Source of the DNA: Symbiodinium kawagutii
Lineage: Eukaryota; Sar; Dinophyceae; Suessiales; Symbiodiniaceae
Length of the DNA stretch: 64,000 nt
Direction: 5' to 3'
NCBI GenBank assembly: GCA_009767595.1
Contig: VSDK01027835.1
Coordinates: 197,816-261,815 of the forward strand
Below, one piece after another: positions 53,527-63,830 of the stretch. Each line of letters opens with the position of its first letter. Within the stretch, counting starts at the first letter, position 1. The notes beneath the pieces were generated by a model. It saw nothing but the letters and a program-made list of their open reading frames with translations. It was not told the DNA's origin and searched no databases. A program made the translations under genes and the position numbers.

Positions 53527-53699
53527 GTTGATGGGAAAATCCGCAGGAAAACGCTGTCATTGGTGGTTAAAACTTCAGAAAACCATAGAAAAAGCATTTC
53601 TAACCGCCTCAAGGTGGTTAGAAAACCATAGAGAACCATAGAAAACCATAGAACACCATAGAAAAACAAGGGTTTCCAACCGTGGATTTTCCCATCAAC
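53527..53699. mobile_element. 173-bp nested-hairpin element, possible MITE
   Basis: Outer arms 53527-53542 and 53684-53699 are perfect 16-bp inverted repeats (GTTGATGGGAAAATCC). Inside, 53597-53608 and 53613-53624 form an 11-of-12 hairpin with a TCAA loop, followed by about five AGAAAACCAT repeats (53620-53675). No coding potential. Confidence 0.6.
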
Positions 53700-54134
53700 G
53701 GAGGGCCCTCTGTGAAGCACCTTGGCGCGCCATGAGATCAGGTGAAGGGACGGCCCAAAGTGTGCCGAAGGCTGCTCCTCGTTGGGGGCCCAAGGGCCAT
53801 GGCTTCACGTTGCCATGGGATCAGATAGCCATCATATGTCACCAGTCCGACATAATGACCATGGCTGGATGATGTTGGATCAGATAGTCACCAGCTTTGA
53901 AAACAAGATAGTTGGATCATGTCGGATTCAGATTGATAAACGGGATCATTGTTCGCATGTCATTGTTGGTGGCGGTTTTGGGAGCGCTCGAGGCCACGAG
54001 AAAGAAGAGAAGGGCGAGGCGAAAGGAACTGGCAAGGCAGCCGGTCTAGCGAAGCTGATCGAAGCACAGTAACAGCCGTGGTTGGTGATGCCACCTGCGA
54101 GGTCCTCAGGCTGATGGGATTTTCCGCACCACAT

Positions 54135-54215
54135 GGGTGCTTCTCAAGTCATAGGGGTACCCCCAGTTATCATCCCGCTATATCCGTGGGGGTACCCAAT
54201 GGCTTGAGAAACGCC
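54135..54215. mobile_element. Hairpin MITE, copy 17 (short)
   Basis: GGGTGCTTCTCAAGTCATAGG to CCAATGGCTTGAGAAACGCC. An 81-bp copy with strongly paired arms; it lies 27 bp upstream of the next exon-like frame. Confidence 0.7.
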
Positions 54216-54242
54216 TGCAGGGAGGTGGAAGATGACTTCCAG

Positions 54243-54658
54243 ATAGCTATGATTTTGCGCTGCAGGATACCACTGAAGAGGCGTTGCAGCGCAAGGAGGA
54301 TCGACAAATTGCCAAAAGCAACCGGGCCATTGTGGATGCGCAGTCCAGGATGGTCGCTTCCTCAGCCATGGAGAAAACTGCTAAGGATGGCGAGATATGC
54401 ACATTGCACGAAACATGACGAAAAGAAGGCATTTTTGACAAGTGTCAATCATGTAAGCCAAATAGACTTGAATCACAGCTTAAGCAATGTGGCGAGCAAA
54501 AATGGATGTTCTTAGCCAATATGAACCACGGCTGCCAAGCCTTCGTGAACATTACTATCACCAGCGGACTGCTACATACCAAGGTAGAAGCCAAAGCAGC
54601 CGCAGAGTCATGCAAGCGAATGGCCAGGCGATCATGGGAGGTGAAGAAGTGTTACTAA
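54243..54658 (+). pseudogene. Unidentified coding segment with one in-frame TGA
   Basis: After TGACTTCCAG the strand reads DFALQDTTEEALQRKEDRQ, SNRAIVDAQSRMVASSAME and GEICTLHET, meets TGA at 54416-54418, then stays in the same frame for 79 more codons: KCQSCKPNRLESQLKQCGE, NHGCQAFVNITITSGLLH, AAAESCKRMARRSWEV. It ends at TAA 54656. Both halves look coding. The TGA may be a mutation, a true end followed by another exon, or, less likely, recoded selenocysteine. No family recognised. Confidence 0.4.
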
Positions 54659-55786
54659 GCACATGTGGCGAGTGGGGTCAAGCCACCCACCATCCAAAAG
54701 CATCCAGAAGCCGCGGGTTCAAATCTCAACAGTTTGACTTTTCTGGTCATGTTCACAGCTGTGCACCAGGATTTTGACCAATCTTGGACCAGGATTACAC
54801 GTCTGGGATTTCACATCACGCTCTTAGGACTTGGCCACGTGGTGATTGGCCAAACCTTCTGGAACAGTTCAAGAAGGTCCAGTGCTCGGAATGTCGATGA
54901 ACTTTGGACACATGAGAACCGCAGGTGTTTGTTTCGGCGGTGGTGGTGGCTGTGGCTGTGGTTGTTGATTGTTGCTTATTGGTTATTGATTGGTTGTTGT
55001 ATGTGATTTGCTTGTTCCCCATTCTCAGACATCTTCCGTTTTTTGCTCCACTCACTTTCGGTTTCTTTGGGGCATAGCCAGATGAAGCAAACAGTTTCGG
55101 ACGCGGTTTGTGCCTGCAGAGTGGCATACATCACTTTGAAGCCTAACTCAATGGCACTGAGGCCCTCTTGGCGTGGGAGCCCCAGTTCCAGTTTCGTCGC
55201 CAAAGCTCCCAAGTTTGCCATGACTTCTCATCAGCCCGTTGTTCATGGACCTGTAGGGACACTCAACGGGGTGATGAGTTGATGAACGATGCCAGGCCCA
55301 TCCTAGAAGCGGATTCTGGGCCGAAGGTGCGGGTGTTGCAGGGCGGTATGCTTTTCGATAGAACAGAGTCCTGAAGAGGATTCCTTCAACACGAGCTGCA
55401 TTTCCTGAAAACTGAGTGCTGAATTTGTTGAGAAAGCCATCCTGCTTCCAAAAGTTCAATCTGTCGCAAAAACTGGGGTCTTGCAGAGAGCTCCAACAGA
55501 CTGAGCAGTGTGAAAAGTCTTAGTTTATCGGTTCTGAGGTTTGATTAAACGGTTTACTTTAATTAATGCACTGGGGCTTGAAACAAGCCGACAAACTAGG
55601 ACTACGCCTCTCATGGTAAAGCCAGTTGAACTACCATCAGTTCAACCAGCGCAAAATATCTTTGTAGAAATCATTATTTCTTGATACTTAACTCATGTTA
55701 AACCTAGAATAGCTGGCTATCAACTATAGCATAAACTACAGCTGGTTGATACGCGTCAAACCCCGCACCAGCTGGGGGGGTGTACC

Positions 55787-55930
55787 TTGGCACCACGGCA
55801 GCCAGGCTGGCGGCTTGGAGCTGAACGGCCGCTTTGGCTCTTGGTTGGGAGTGCCCTGGCTGACCACGGAGCCCAGGGGGTACACCTTGGGATGAACCGA
55901 TGCTGCGTTGGAAAGCTCTGATGATGACAT
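55787..55930 (-). CDS. Possible first exon, unidentified
   Basis: Minus-strand ATG in AAGCAATGTC context. Reads MSSSELSNAASVHPKVYPL, GSVVSQGTPNQEPKRPF and PPAWLPWC, then a CAAG/GTACAC donor. Downstream minus frames at 54976-55400 are open in more than one phase, so the continuation is unclear. Confidence 0.28.
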
Positions 55931-55959
55931 TGCTTGGAGATGGTACTGCACAACTCTCT

Positions 55960-57700
55960 GCTGCAGATGGAGTTCTGAGCCAGGGAAGTTCCTTGATTTC
56001 AGGGAACCTCTGATTCTAGGTGGTTGATTACTTTGGTTTTTTTGATTTCACGGAACCTCTGAACATTCGACTTTCTGCATTTGCCACCGCAACTGCAGGG
56101 TTTGCTGCGTGCTGGTTGCACACCAACAGAGCGGCAGGGCGGGAGGGTCAATGCAGAACAGTTGCTACTGAAACCAAGCAAGAGTCAACGGCCACGCGAG
56201 ACCATCCGGTACCACAATAAATTGCTATCAAGCATCATTCACGGCCTAGTCTTTGTTGGTCGAGAGGTTTTTTCCCCCTTAAGGACCTCCTCATGCTTGA
56301 CGAGCCTTTTGTAAATCACTCTACTACAGCAGTGACAAGGTCTATTCTGCAGGGATTACAATGTCTACGTGGTATGAATATGTATTATCTTCATTCATGA
56401 TTTTTGTTCACAAATGTTTCTATTCCTTGGGGTCTTTCATGCTTTGTTCTTCCCTGCTCTTTGTCGCTCCCATCTCTTGGCACGTTTGCTGCATGGCTTA
56501 TTGCATTCTACCTCCTCAAATGCAAAAACATGTAGCATCTCCGCAAGGCAGCGATATTTCTGCCAAGTTTGCTTATTCTACAACTGAAATGGTAGCCAAA
56601 CGAACGGAAACGGTTGGACATGGCAGGCTATGGGCAGAAATGGTAGCAAAACACATGTAAAATGACAGGCAAACAGACGAAAACAGTGGTAGGACGCGGT
56701 AGGTTGAGGCGGAAAAGTGAGGTTAAAGGAGGCGCATGAAGGTCATGGTAACCTCAATGGTGGCCTGATTCGCAGGAAGCAGGAAGCTAAAAGGGTAGCA
56801 AGGGTGAAGATGATAGCCTCCGTGGAACTGAATCGGCATCAGTTTCTTGGGGACGAGAGTGTAGACTTTCAATTTCATCCAGGCTATGAGAATTGAAATG
56901 GAGATGTCATGTGTCAATTGCCGTACCCTCCAAATACTATGATCAATGGATTTCAGGGGTCGACATTTTCGTCTTGTTGGGACTGGCTCGTCAGGTGGAG
57001 ATCGTGGCAAGAAGGGTGTCTGTTGCGCTGGCTGAGGCTTGCTATACTTGGGAAGTTGTCACTTTGAAGGGCAGTTCAGGGGTCAATGCTGGTTAACAAG
57101 TCGTTAACAAGATGGGCCATGAGGCCATGATTAACCATTTCTAACCATGATAGGGAGTTAGTAATGGAAATCATTGTTGGCACTGGCATGCAAGGGTTGA
57201 AAATTGGTATGAGATATTGTTAGTAGATGTGAATACCAGTACATGAACATAGTTTAAATGTGGCCAATCATGGCTAGCGGATACTCCCTTCCTTCTAAGA
57301 TTAAACCTCTCCGATTCGCAGGGGTAGTCATGGGGAATTGGGGAAGGGTTTCAGCAGGTCGTCAATATCGATCAACCAGCCATATTCAATACCATTTTTG
57401 TGGGTTTGTCCCATGGTTGATGATAATGGTATTGGAAGTGGCTGGATATTGATGATGGGTATGTCCCAACTATCATAGTTGGTGATTATCATAGTTGCAA
57501 AACAATGATGATCACCGACTATGAACACTGACACATTTCAAGAAGCGACAATGCAGCCAATAATGATCATGGGGATATGGCTCAAGATTCAAGAGTTGCT
57601 CAGTTTAAAGACTTTTCCAACCTCGGCTCAGTATTGGAACACATTAGATCCAACCTCAAACACCAGCTGACAAGGACTAGATTTTTTTTCAATAAACAGT
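55960..57700. other. Mostly non-coding stretch upstream of the FNIP gene
   Basis: Open frames at 56081-56314 and 56361-56660 have weak, ambiguous coding character. The rest is AT-rich. The sequence TGGCTCAAG at 57578-57586 resembles the end of the dinoflagellate spliced leader (discussed as a finding). Confidence 0.35.
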
Positions 57701-57722
57701 TGGAAGACTTGGAGTTGACGCA

Positions 57723-59447
57723 ATGTCGACGCTTCCCAGCGGCTACGTGAGCGCTTTGGAATCCAGTGATCCCGACATAGATCACGTTGATCATATCGAT
57801 TTGCAGCTCCAGTCGTTGAATGGAGACGAATCAGTGCTGAAGATCCCTCGCAGCACCCTGGGCCGAGAAGTCCACAAGATGGTCTCGGAGATACTTCCGT
57901 CGAAGAAAGGTGCAAGGCTCACCTTGCATCATGGCACTTCAAAGTTGAAGTTGACCCATACTTTGGAAGAGCAAGGCTTTCTTGGCAACACTGCAGCAGT
58001 GTCATGTGCATTCGACAAAACTGATTTGTACCGTGCATGGGTGTGCATTCAAGGTCATGAACATCCTGACGAAGAGTTTGCACTTGATGGGGTGACATTG
58101 CTAGAGGGTGCCATCGAGGGTGTGTATTTACACAACCTCCCACAGAGCCTCCAAAACTTGCAATTTCACAGCAACTTCAATCAGATCATGGATGGTGTGA
58201 TGTTGCCCTCCAATCTGCAAAGCTTGACGTTTGGCCGGAACTTCAATCAGAGCATGGATGGTGTGACGTTGCCCTCCAACCTTCAAAGCTTGACGTTTGG
58301 ATATCGGTTCAATCAGAGCATGGATGGTGTGACGTTGCCCTCAAACCTGCAAAGCTTGACGTTTGGCACGGAGTTCGATCAGAGCATGGATGGTGTGACG
58401 TTGCCCTCAAACCTGCAAAGCTTGAAATTTGGCTCGAACTTCAATCAGAGCATGGATGGTGTGACGTTGCCCTCAAACCTGCAAAGCTTGACGTTTGGCA
58501 AGAACTTCGATCAGAGCATGGATGGTGTGACGTTGCCCTCAAACCTGCAAAGCTTGACGTTTGGCAAGAACTTCGATCAGAGCATGGATGGTGTGACGTT
58601 GCCCTCCAACCTGCAAAGCTTGATGTTTGGATATCAGTTCAATCAGAGCATGGATGGTGTGACGTTGCCCTCCAACCTTCAAAGCTTGACGTTTGGCCGG
58701 AACTTCGATCAGAGCATGGATGGTGTGACGTTGCCCTCCAACCTTCAAAGCTTGACGTTTGGCCGGAACTTCGATCAGAGCATGGATGGTGTGACGTTGC
58801 CCTCCAACCTTCAAAGCTTGACGTTTGGCCGGAACTTCGATCAGAGCATGGATGGTGTGACGTTGCCCTCCAACCTTCAAAGCTTGACGTTTGGCCGGAA
58901 CTTCGATCAGAGCATGGATGGTGTGACGTTGCCCTCCAACCTTCAAAGCTTGACGTTTGGCCGGAACTTCGATCAGAGCATGGATGGTGTGACGTTGCCC
59001 TCCAACCTTCAAAGCTTGACGTTTGGCCGGAACTTCGATCAGAGCATGGATGGTGTGACGTTGCCCTCCAACCTTCAAAGCTTGACGTTTGGCCGGAACT
59101 TCGATCAGAGCATGGATGGTGTGACGTTGCCCTCCAACCTTCAAAGCTTGACGTTTGGCCGGAACTTCGATCAGAGCATGGATGGTGTGACGTTGCCCTC
59201 CAACCTTCAAAGCTTGACGTTTGGCCGGAACTTCGATCAGAGCATGGATGGTGTGACGTTGCCCTCCAACCTTCAAAGCTTGACGTTTGGCCGGAACTTC
59301 GATCAGAGCATGGATGGTGTGACGTTGCCCTCCAACCTTCAAAGCTTGACGTTTGGAGAGCTGTTCAATCAGAGCATGGAAATGATGGTCTTGCCTAGCA
59401 GTCTTCACACCTTGTCGATGGGCTCTGTGTTGTTGAGCTGCCAATGA
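57723..59447 (+). CDS. Ubiquitin-like domain plus 19 FNIP-type repeats, 574 aa
   Basis: Intronless frame. Residues ~25-100 resemble a ubiquitin-like fold (LKIPRSTLGREVHKMV and RLTLHHGTSKL, then HTLEEQGFLG). After a short linker come 19 tandem 22-residue repeats of the FNIP leucine-rich type, with unit LTFGRNFDQSMDGVTLPSNL plus QS. Repeat F codons fall every 66 nt from 58163 to 59351. Ten consecutive units (58691-59285) read the same, TFGRNFDQ, and are nearly identical in DNA, while the first eight and the last differ. FNIP repeats form a curved beta-solenoid-like surface for protein binding. UBL plus FNIP architectures are, as far as I know, abundant in dinoflagellates; function unknown. Start chosen at the first in-frame ATG (GCAATGTCG). 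A 311-codon minus-strand frame across the repeats is a shadow. Confidence 0.85.
   Translation: MSTLPSGYVSALESSDPDIDHVDHIDLQLQSLNGDESVLKIPRSTLGREVHKMVSEILPSKKGARLTLHHGTSKLKLTHTLEEQGFLGNTAAVSCAFDKTDLYRAWVCIQGHEHPDEEFALDGVTLLEGAIEGVYLHNLPQSLQNLQFHSNFNQIMDGVMLPSNLQSLTFGRNFNQSMDGVTLPSNLQSLTFGYRFNQSMDGVTLPSNLQSLTFGTEFDQSMDGVTLPSNLQSLKFGSNFNQSMDGVTLPSNLQSLTFGKNFDQSMDGVTLPSNLQSLTFGKNFDQSMDGVTLPSNLQSLMFGYQFNQSMDGVTLPSNLQSLTFGRNFDQSMDGVTLPSNLQSLTFGRNFDQSMDGVTLPSNLQSLTFGRNFDQSMDGVTLPSNLQSLTFGRNFDQSMDGVTLPSNLQSLTFGRNFDQSMDGVTLPSNLQSLTFGRNFDQSMDGVTLPSNLQSLTFGRNFDQSMDGVTLPSNLQSLTFGRNFDQSMDGVTLPSNLQSLTFGRNFDQSMDGVTLPSNLQSLTFGRNFDQSMDGVTLPSNLQSLTFGELFNQSMEMMVLPSSLHTLSMGSVLLSCQ
58163..59416. repeat. 66-bp coding minisatellite (FNIP repeats)
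   Basis: Nineteen units in exact 66-bp register. Units 9-18 are almost identical to each other, implying recent unequal crossover or gene conversion. Confidence 0.92.
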
Positions 59448-59927
59448 TTGGCATTGGCCTTTTATTGGGGCCATTGGTGCACTCCACTTTGGCGATTGGA
59501 ATCCTTGCCATGAAAAAAGTGATCAGAGTTGGGGTCATTTTCAACAACTAAACGACAATCATTTAAATTTAGAGATACTTCCACTTTGGGAAACACCTAA
59601 TTCTCACATGAATTTAGACTTCACAATACATGTTGATGATTTCGCTTGATTTGTCATGCTTTGCCCACTGTCTTCAGAAAGCTTCAACTGCTTCGCACGT
59701 TTACAAGCTATTTTCTGAGTTTCTATGTTGGACAGTCAGTTTTCTGCACATGTGTTGATACCATATCAACGAAATTGCAACATGCATTTGCGGAGCAACA
59801 TCTTGCATGCTTCGGTAGGATGATTATCGAGTGAAGATCAAACCCTTGTTGGGGGTCTGCCTGTCAAACACCAAGCTCCGGATTACGGAGTGCATCGCCA
59901 GCGTCTTCAGTGGCTTCGCTGTGTGAG

Positions 59928-60016
59928 GCAGCTGGGCCAGCTTTGAAGGATGCCATGGCTTTTGTGCAAGCCCAAGATGCGGAGCAGGGAGGATGGATTG
60001 CAAACAGATTTCACAG
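59928..60016 (+). CDS. Exon of unidentified gene
   Basis: Acceptor TGTGTGAG then G; donor CACAG/GTGCTG. Reads AAGPALKDAMAFVQAQDAE then QGGWIANRF. Clear splice borders; function unknown. Confidence 0.42.
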
Positions 60017-60182
60017 GTGCTGTAGCCGGGGTGAAGATCTGCACTTGTCATCACTTTCGCTCAAAATCAGATGGCTGTGGGTCAGTTCACCCTATCATTA
60101 GCCATTGTTTTCTATTATTACAGTGGTTACATGTGATTACTATCCTCCATTGTTGATGGTGAACTGCCTGACCCATAGCCAG

Positions 60183-60354
60183 ATCCCCCCTGAAATCAGA
60201 GCTGTTGACATCTTTGAGCTCCAGGGTTGTGTGGATCCCAGCAGCAGAGCTGAGAACGGGAGGGTCGGTGCCAACCTGTCAGCCACCTGGGCTCACCATA
60301 GACAGCTCCACGACAGCAGCTCACTTGTCGAAGCTTTTTCTGGCCAGTCAGCAA
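60183..60354 (+). CDS. Exon of unidentified gene
   Basis: After CATAGCCAG it reads IRAVDIFELQGCVDPSSRA, GRVGANLSATWAHHRQLH and SSSLVEAFSGQSA up to a GCAA/GTGAGA donor. Likely same gene as 59928-60016. Confidence 0.42.
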
Positions 60355-60816
60355 GTGAGATTGAGATTGAGTCCACCAGTCATTTGTTGACTTAAGTGTA
60401 TTGAGTCAACCAGTTGTATGTTGACAGATCATATTGAGTGATTGAGCCAAACTAAGGTGCAGTGTAATAAGTGAAAGAGCAAGCAACATCTTGATGTTTG
60501 CACTGTATTGAGCAAACACATGTCTTAAGTGTATTGAGTTAAACTGTCTCAGCCAACTCTAAACTTACAGGGACTGAGCTTTGAAGCGCTACCATGTCGG
60601 GCTGGAAAGGACCCTCACCGTAAGCGCTAAATGATGCATGAGGCGGGTCAAAGTTCCGAAATGTCCGAAGACTGAGCACTCATTCAATGGGAACCGGTTC
60701 TCAACCAGCTATCAACCGGTTACATCTACCAGTTACTTAATCAAACAGTTACATCAACCAGTTTTACTAAACAGCTATATGAACCAGTGAACAGCTTTGT
60801 GATTTGCTAATCATAG

Positions 60817-60986
60817 ATCTTCATTCCATGCACGACTGGGGCTGGGGTGTTCCGGCATGCAGGGAAACATGCCCGGAGCTTGCAGCTTTGCTGGCGCTGG
60901 GCCCATCACCATGTCTTCAATCGGTTCAAGATGCACTGGCTCCAGTTCCTGGTCGAGAGCAGCAGAATGGAGAACGGGTGAATTGA
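60817..60986 (+). CDS. Terminal exon of unidentified gene
   Basis: After AATCATAG it reads MHDWGWGVPACRETCPEL, ALLALGPSPCLQSVQDALA, PVPGREQQNGERVN and TGA (60984). It completes the three-exon set 59928-60986 by position and strand; linkage is inferred. Confidence 0.42.
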
Positions 60987-61149
60987 AGGATACAACTGTT
61001 GACTGGTTTAAGTGGTTAACTGGGTCCAGTATTAAGCAACAATAATAGCTGGTTCATTCTTAATAGTAGAGGATAAGAAGCAACAATATCCAACAGTTAA
61101 CTGGTTGCCTCATTGAGCACGCAGGAAGTGCGGTTTTTGATTTTCGAAA

Positions 61150-61290
61150 ACGCGGTCACTTGCAGCCACTTGCAGCCACTCGAGTGACCGCAAGGGACCG
61201 CTCAAGTGGCCGCAAGTGACCGCAAGTGACCGCTGGAGCAAGTGACCGCAAGTGACCGCTAGTGGCCCGAGGGGCAAGTGGCCGTAACTG
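61150..61290. repeat. GTGACCGCAA short-tandem array, left block
   Basis: Copies of AAGTGACCGC with variants (AAGTGGCCGC, AAGGGACCGC). The first ~25 nt carry the motif inverted (GCGGTCACTTGCAGCC). Confidence 0.85.
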
Positions 61291-61499
61291 ACCTGGCCTG
61301 TGGTCATGGAAAATGTCAATAACTTTCCAGGCCAGGCCACGGAAAATGTCAAAGGTTTTTCATTATTCTCCGTTGCAGGTCACGGAAAGCGTGCCATAGT
61401 TTGGCGGCCGAATGCTTGGAGGGAAAAAGTTCTAGATTGGGAGAGCACAGGAACTGGAAGAAATGCAATGCTTAGAGGAGAAAATATCCTAAGAGACTA

Positions 61500-63660
61500 T
61501 TTTTCGAGATAAGTTGCCATGATCAACCAATGAAAGATCTCTTAAGATCCGATTAGATAATTCAAGGTTTTTCGAAGAGCAAAGAGCAATCCTTAGATAA
61601 GATATGATAAGATATTTGATGATATTTGTTTTTGAGATAGGAAGGTAATTTCAGTAAGAGAAGGTAAGATAAGATAACAATAAGATATCATTTGGTAAAG
61701 ATACCATTTTACGTTAAGAAGCATACCTTGATATAAGTTGCCTTAAGGCAAGAAATCTCAAAATAGGATAAGGCATCTTCAATCATTGGCAAGAACATAT
61801 AGTGAGTCAAGGTAGGGTATCTCATGGTAAGAGAGATCATCATAAACAAGATAAGTATCTTAGATTGAGACACATATTTTGAGATAAGATAAGATGTTTT
61901 CAGGTAGCACGCATGTCGCATATTTTAAGATGTAGCAAGACGCTCCATTACCGTTTCAAAAGACAAAAATCAAAGAGTGAAAGGCGTCAAAAGATAAGGT
62001 ATGATCGGGCACGATCAGTTACGATAAGGTAAGATAAAACATCTTCAAGAGGTTCGAAGCAAAACAAAGCATGCTAAAATCCGAAAAAATAAACGAAATG
62101 CAAGGAAAGATAAACAATATATTTCAGGAATTTTTAGGATAGGATAAGATACGGTAAGCCAAGATATGGTAAGATAATATACAGTATTGATAATACGGCC
62201 AGATAGATGATATTAGGACGAGAGAACTCATCGCAAGGGAAATGTTTTTGCCTTAAGCTAAGATAAGAGATCTTAAAATAAATTTTGGTACTTGTATTGC
62301 CAACAATGTACTTTCAAATGGAATCAATCATTCTTAAGAAATGATGTCAAACAGGAGGTTGAACAACATTTTAAGGTCAAATGCAATAGGATATTTGAAA
62401 GCAATATTTTTTAGGGTAAAGTGAAACAAGGTCAAATGAAATAGGATATTTGAAAGTAAAATTCATTAGGGTAAATTGAAACAAAATTTCTTCGGGAAAC
62501 AAACATTTTAAGGTCAGATAGTCTGTTAAAATAAGGCATGGTATCCTCAGATCAAACAAGGTCAGAATGATGCTTAAAATAGAAACAAAATATTTTACGA
62601 TCAGATAAGGTAAGGACAGGTGCCTTCATACAACAAAATAAGATCATATTTCTTGAAATAGAATACGATATTTTAAGATAAAAAATCTATTTTAAGATAG
62701 GCTCAGATTCGTTGACAAAACTAGGATGACAAACTAGCACTTTCTTCAGATACGAGAAGATGAGATCCACCACCTTAAGATGAATCAAGTTGTGTTGAGA
62801 TAAAGATAGGATACGCGGAGGCAAAAATGCGATATCTTGGTTTAAAACATGATGATAACAAACAAATGCATCTTTTATAGGATAAGGTATCTTAAGCTTA
62901 GATATTTGAGATCAGATATGGCAAGATGACTTAAGGAAAGGCAAGGTAAATATAAGATAACATACGATACTTTTGGGTTAAGACAGACATCCCAAGATAG
63001 GAAAGTAAAAGGCTAGAAAAGAAAAAACAAAGAAAAAATCGGAAAAGAAAATGGGACGACTGTTAAAACAAGATATCTTAAGACGAGGGAAAATATCCTG
63101 AGATCAGATAAGATAAGATATCCCAAACAAAAAAGTACCTTAAGGCAAGATACGATTAACCCAGAGAAGGCTAAGATATTCTGAGATTAGATATGATATC
63201 TCAAGAAAAGAAATACCTCCCGGGATCAGAATAGTTTAGCGCAAATTTTCTGAAGCAAAATATCTTATGATAAACAAGTCAGAGACATCTCAAAATGACA
63301 AAAAGAAAGATCACATGTCTTAAAGCAAGGCAAGATACCTTGAAGTATCATAAGGTATCCTAAGATAAGATCTCACAAGGTCATGTAAGAAAATTTTTTG
63401 GTGAAAATCATATTTTGAAATGAGAAAACATCTTAGAAAACATTTTAAGATCAGATAAGGCAAAATAAAGTATTTCGAAATAAGAAAAGATAAGATAAAA
63501 CATCTTTGATAGGATAGGACATCGGAAGTCAGGACATGATATATTCGGACAAACTGTTTTAACAAAACTCATAATATCAGATAGGGTACCTTGTACTAAG
63601 AGTAGATACTTCAAAGATAAAATTGGATATCTTGAGTTAGGAGGAAATTTCTTAGCAAGT
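61500..63660. repeat. Purine-rich GATAAG-type satellite, ~2.2 kb
   Basis: Degenerate repeats of AAGATAAGATATCTTAAG. The + strand is A/G-rich and frequently carries GATAAG, TCTTAAG and ATATCTT palindromic words. No gene; the short minus frames are low-complexity Leu/Ile/Tyr strings. Confidence 0.8.
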
Positions 63661-63830
63661 GATCGCAGGCGACCAGTAGCACTCGTGTTCTGAACATTGC
63701 CAGACATTCACAGTATCCCGGAAAATTTCCAACATTTTCCGTGACCGGCCTTGGAAAATGTTCGACATTCTCCACAGCTGGGCCTGTGAAAGGTTGTCAA
63801 TTGAAAACAGTTGCAGTCATTTGTGGTCAC

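Noticed and set aside
58539-59474. A 311-codon minus-strand frame with repeats reading HTIHALIEVPAKRQ
   Set aside because: It is the antisense shadow of the 66-bp FNIP repeats, whose + frame has a recognisable family and start codon.
61150-61290. CRISPR-like regular repeats
   Set aside because: Units are direct 10-bp head-to-tail copies without spacers, in a eukaryotic context; an ordinary short tandem repeat.
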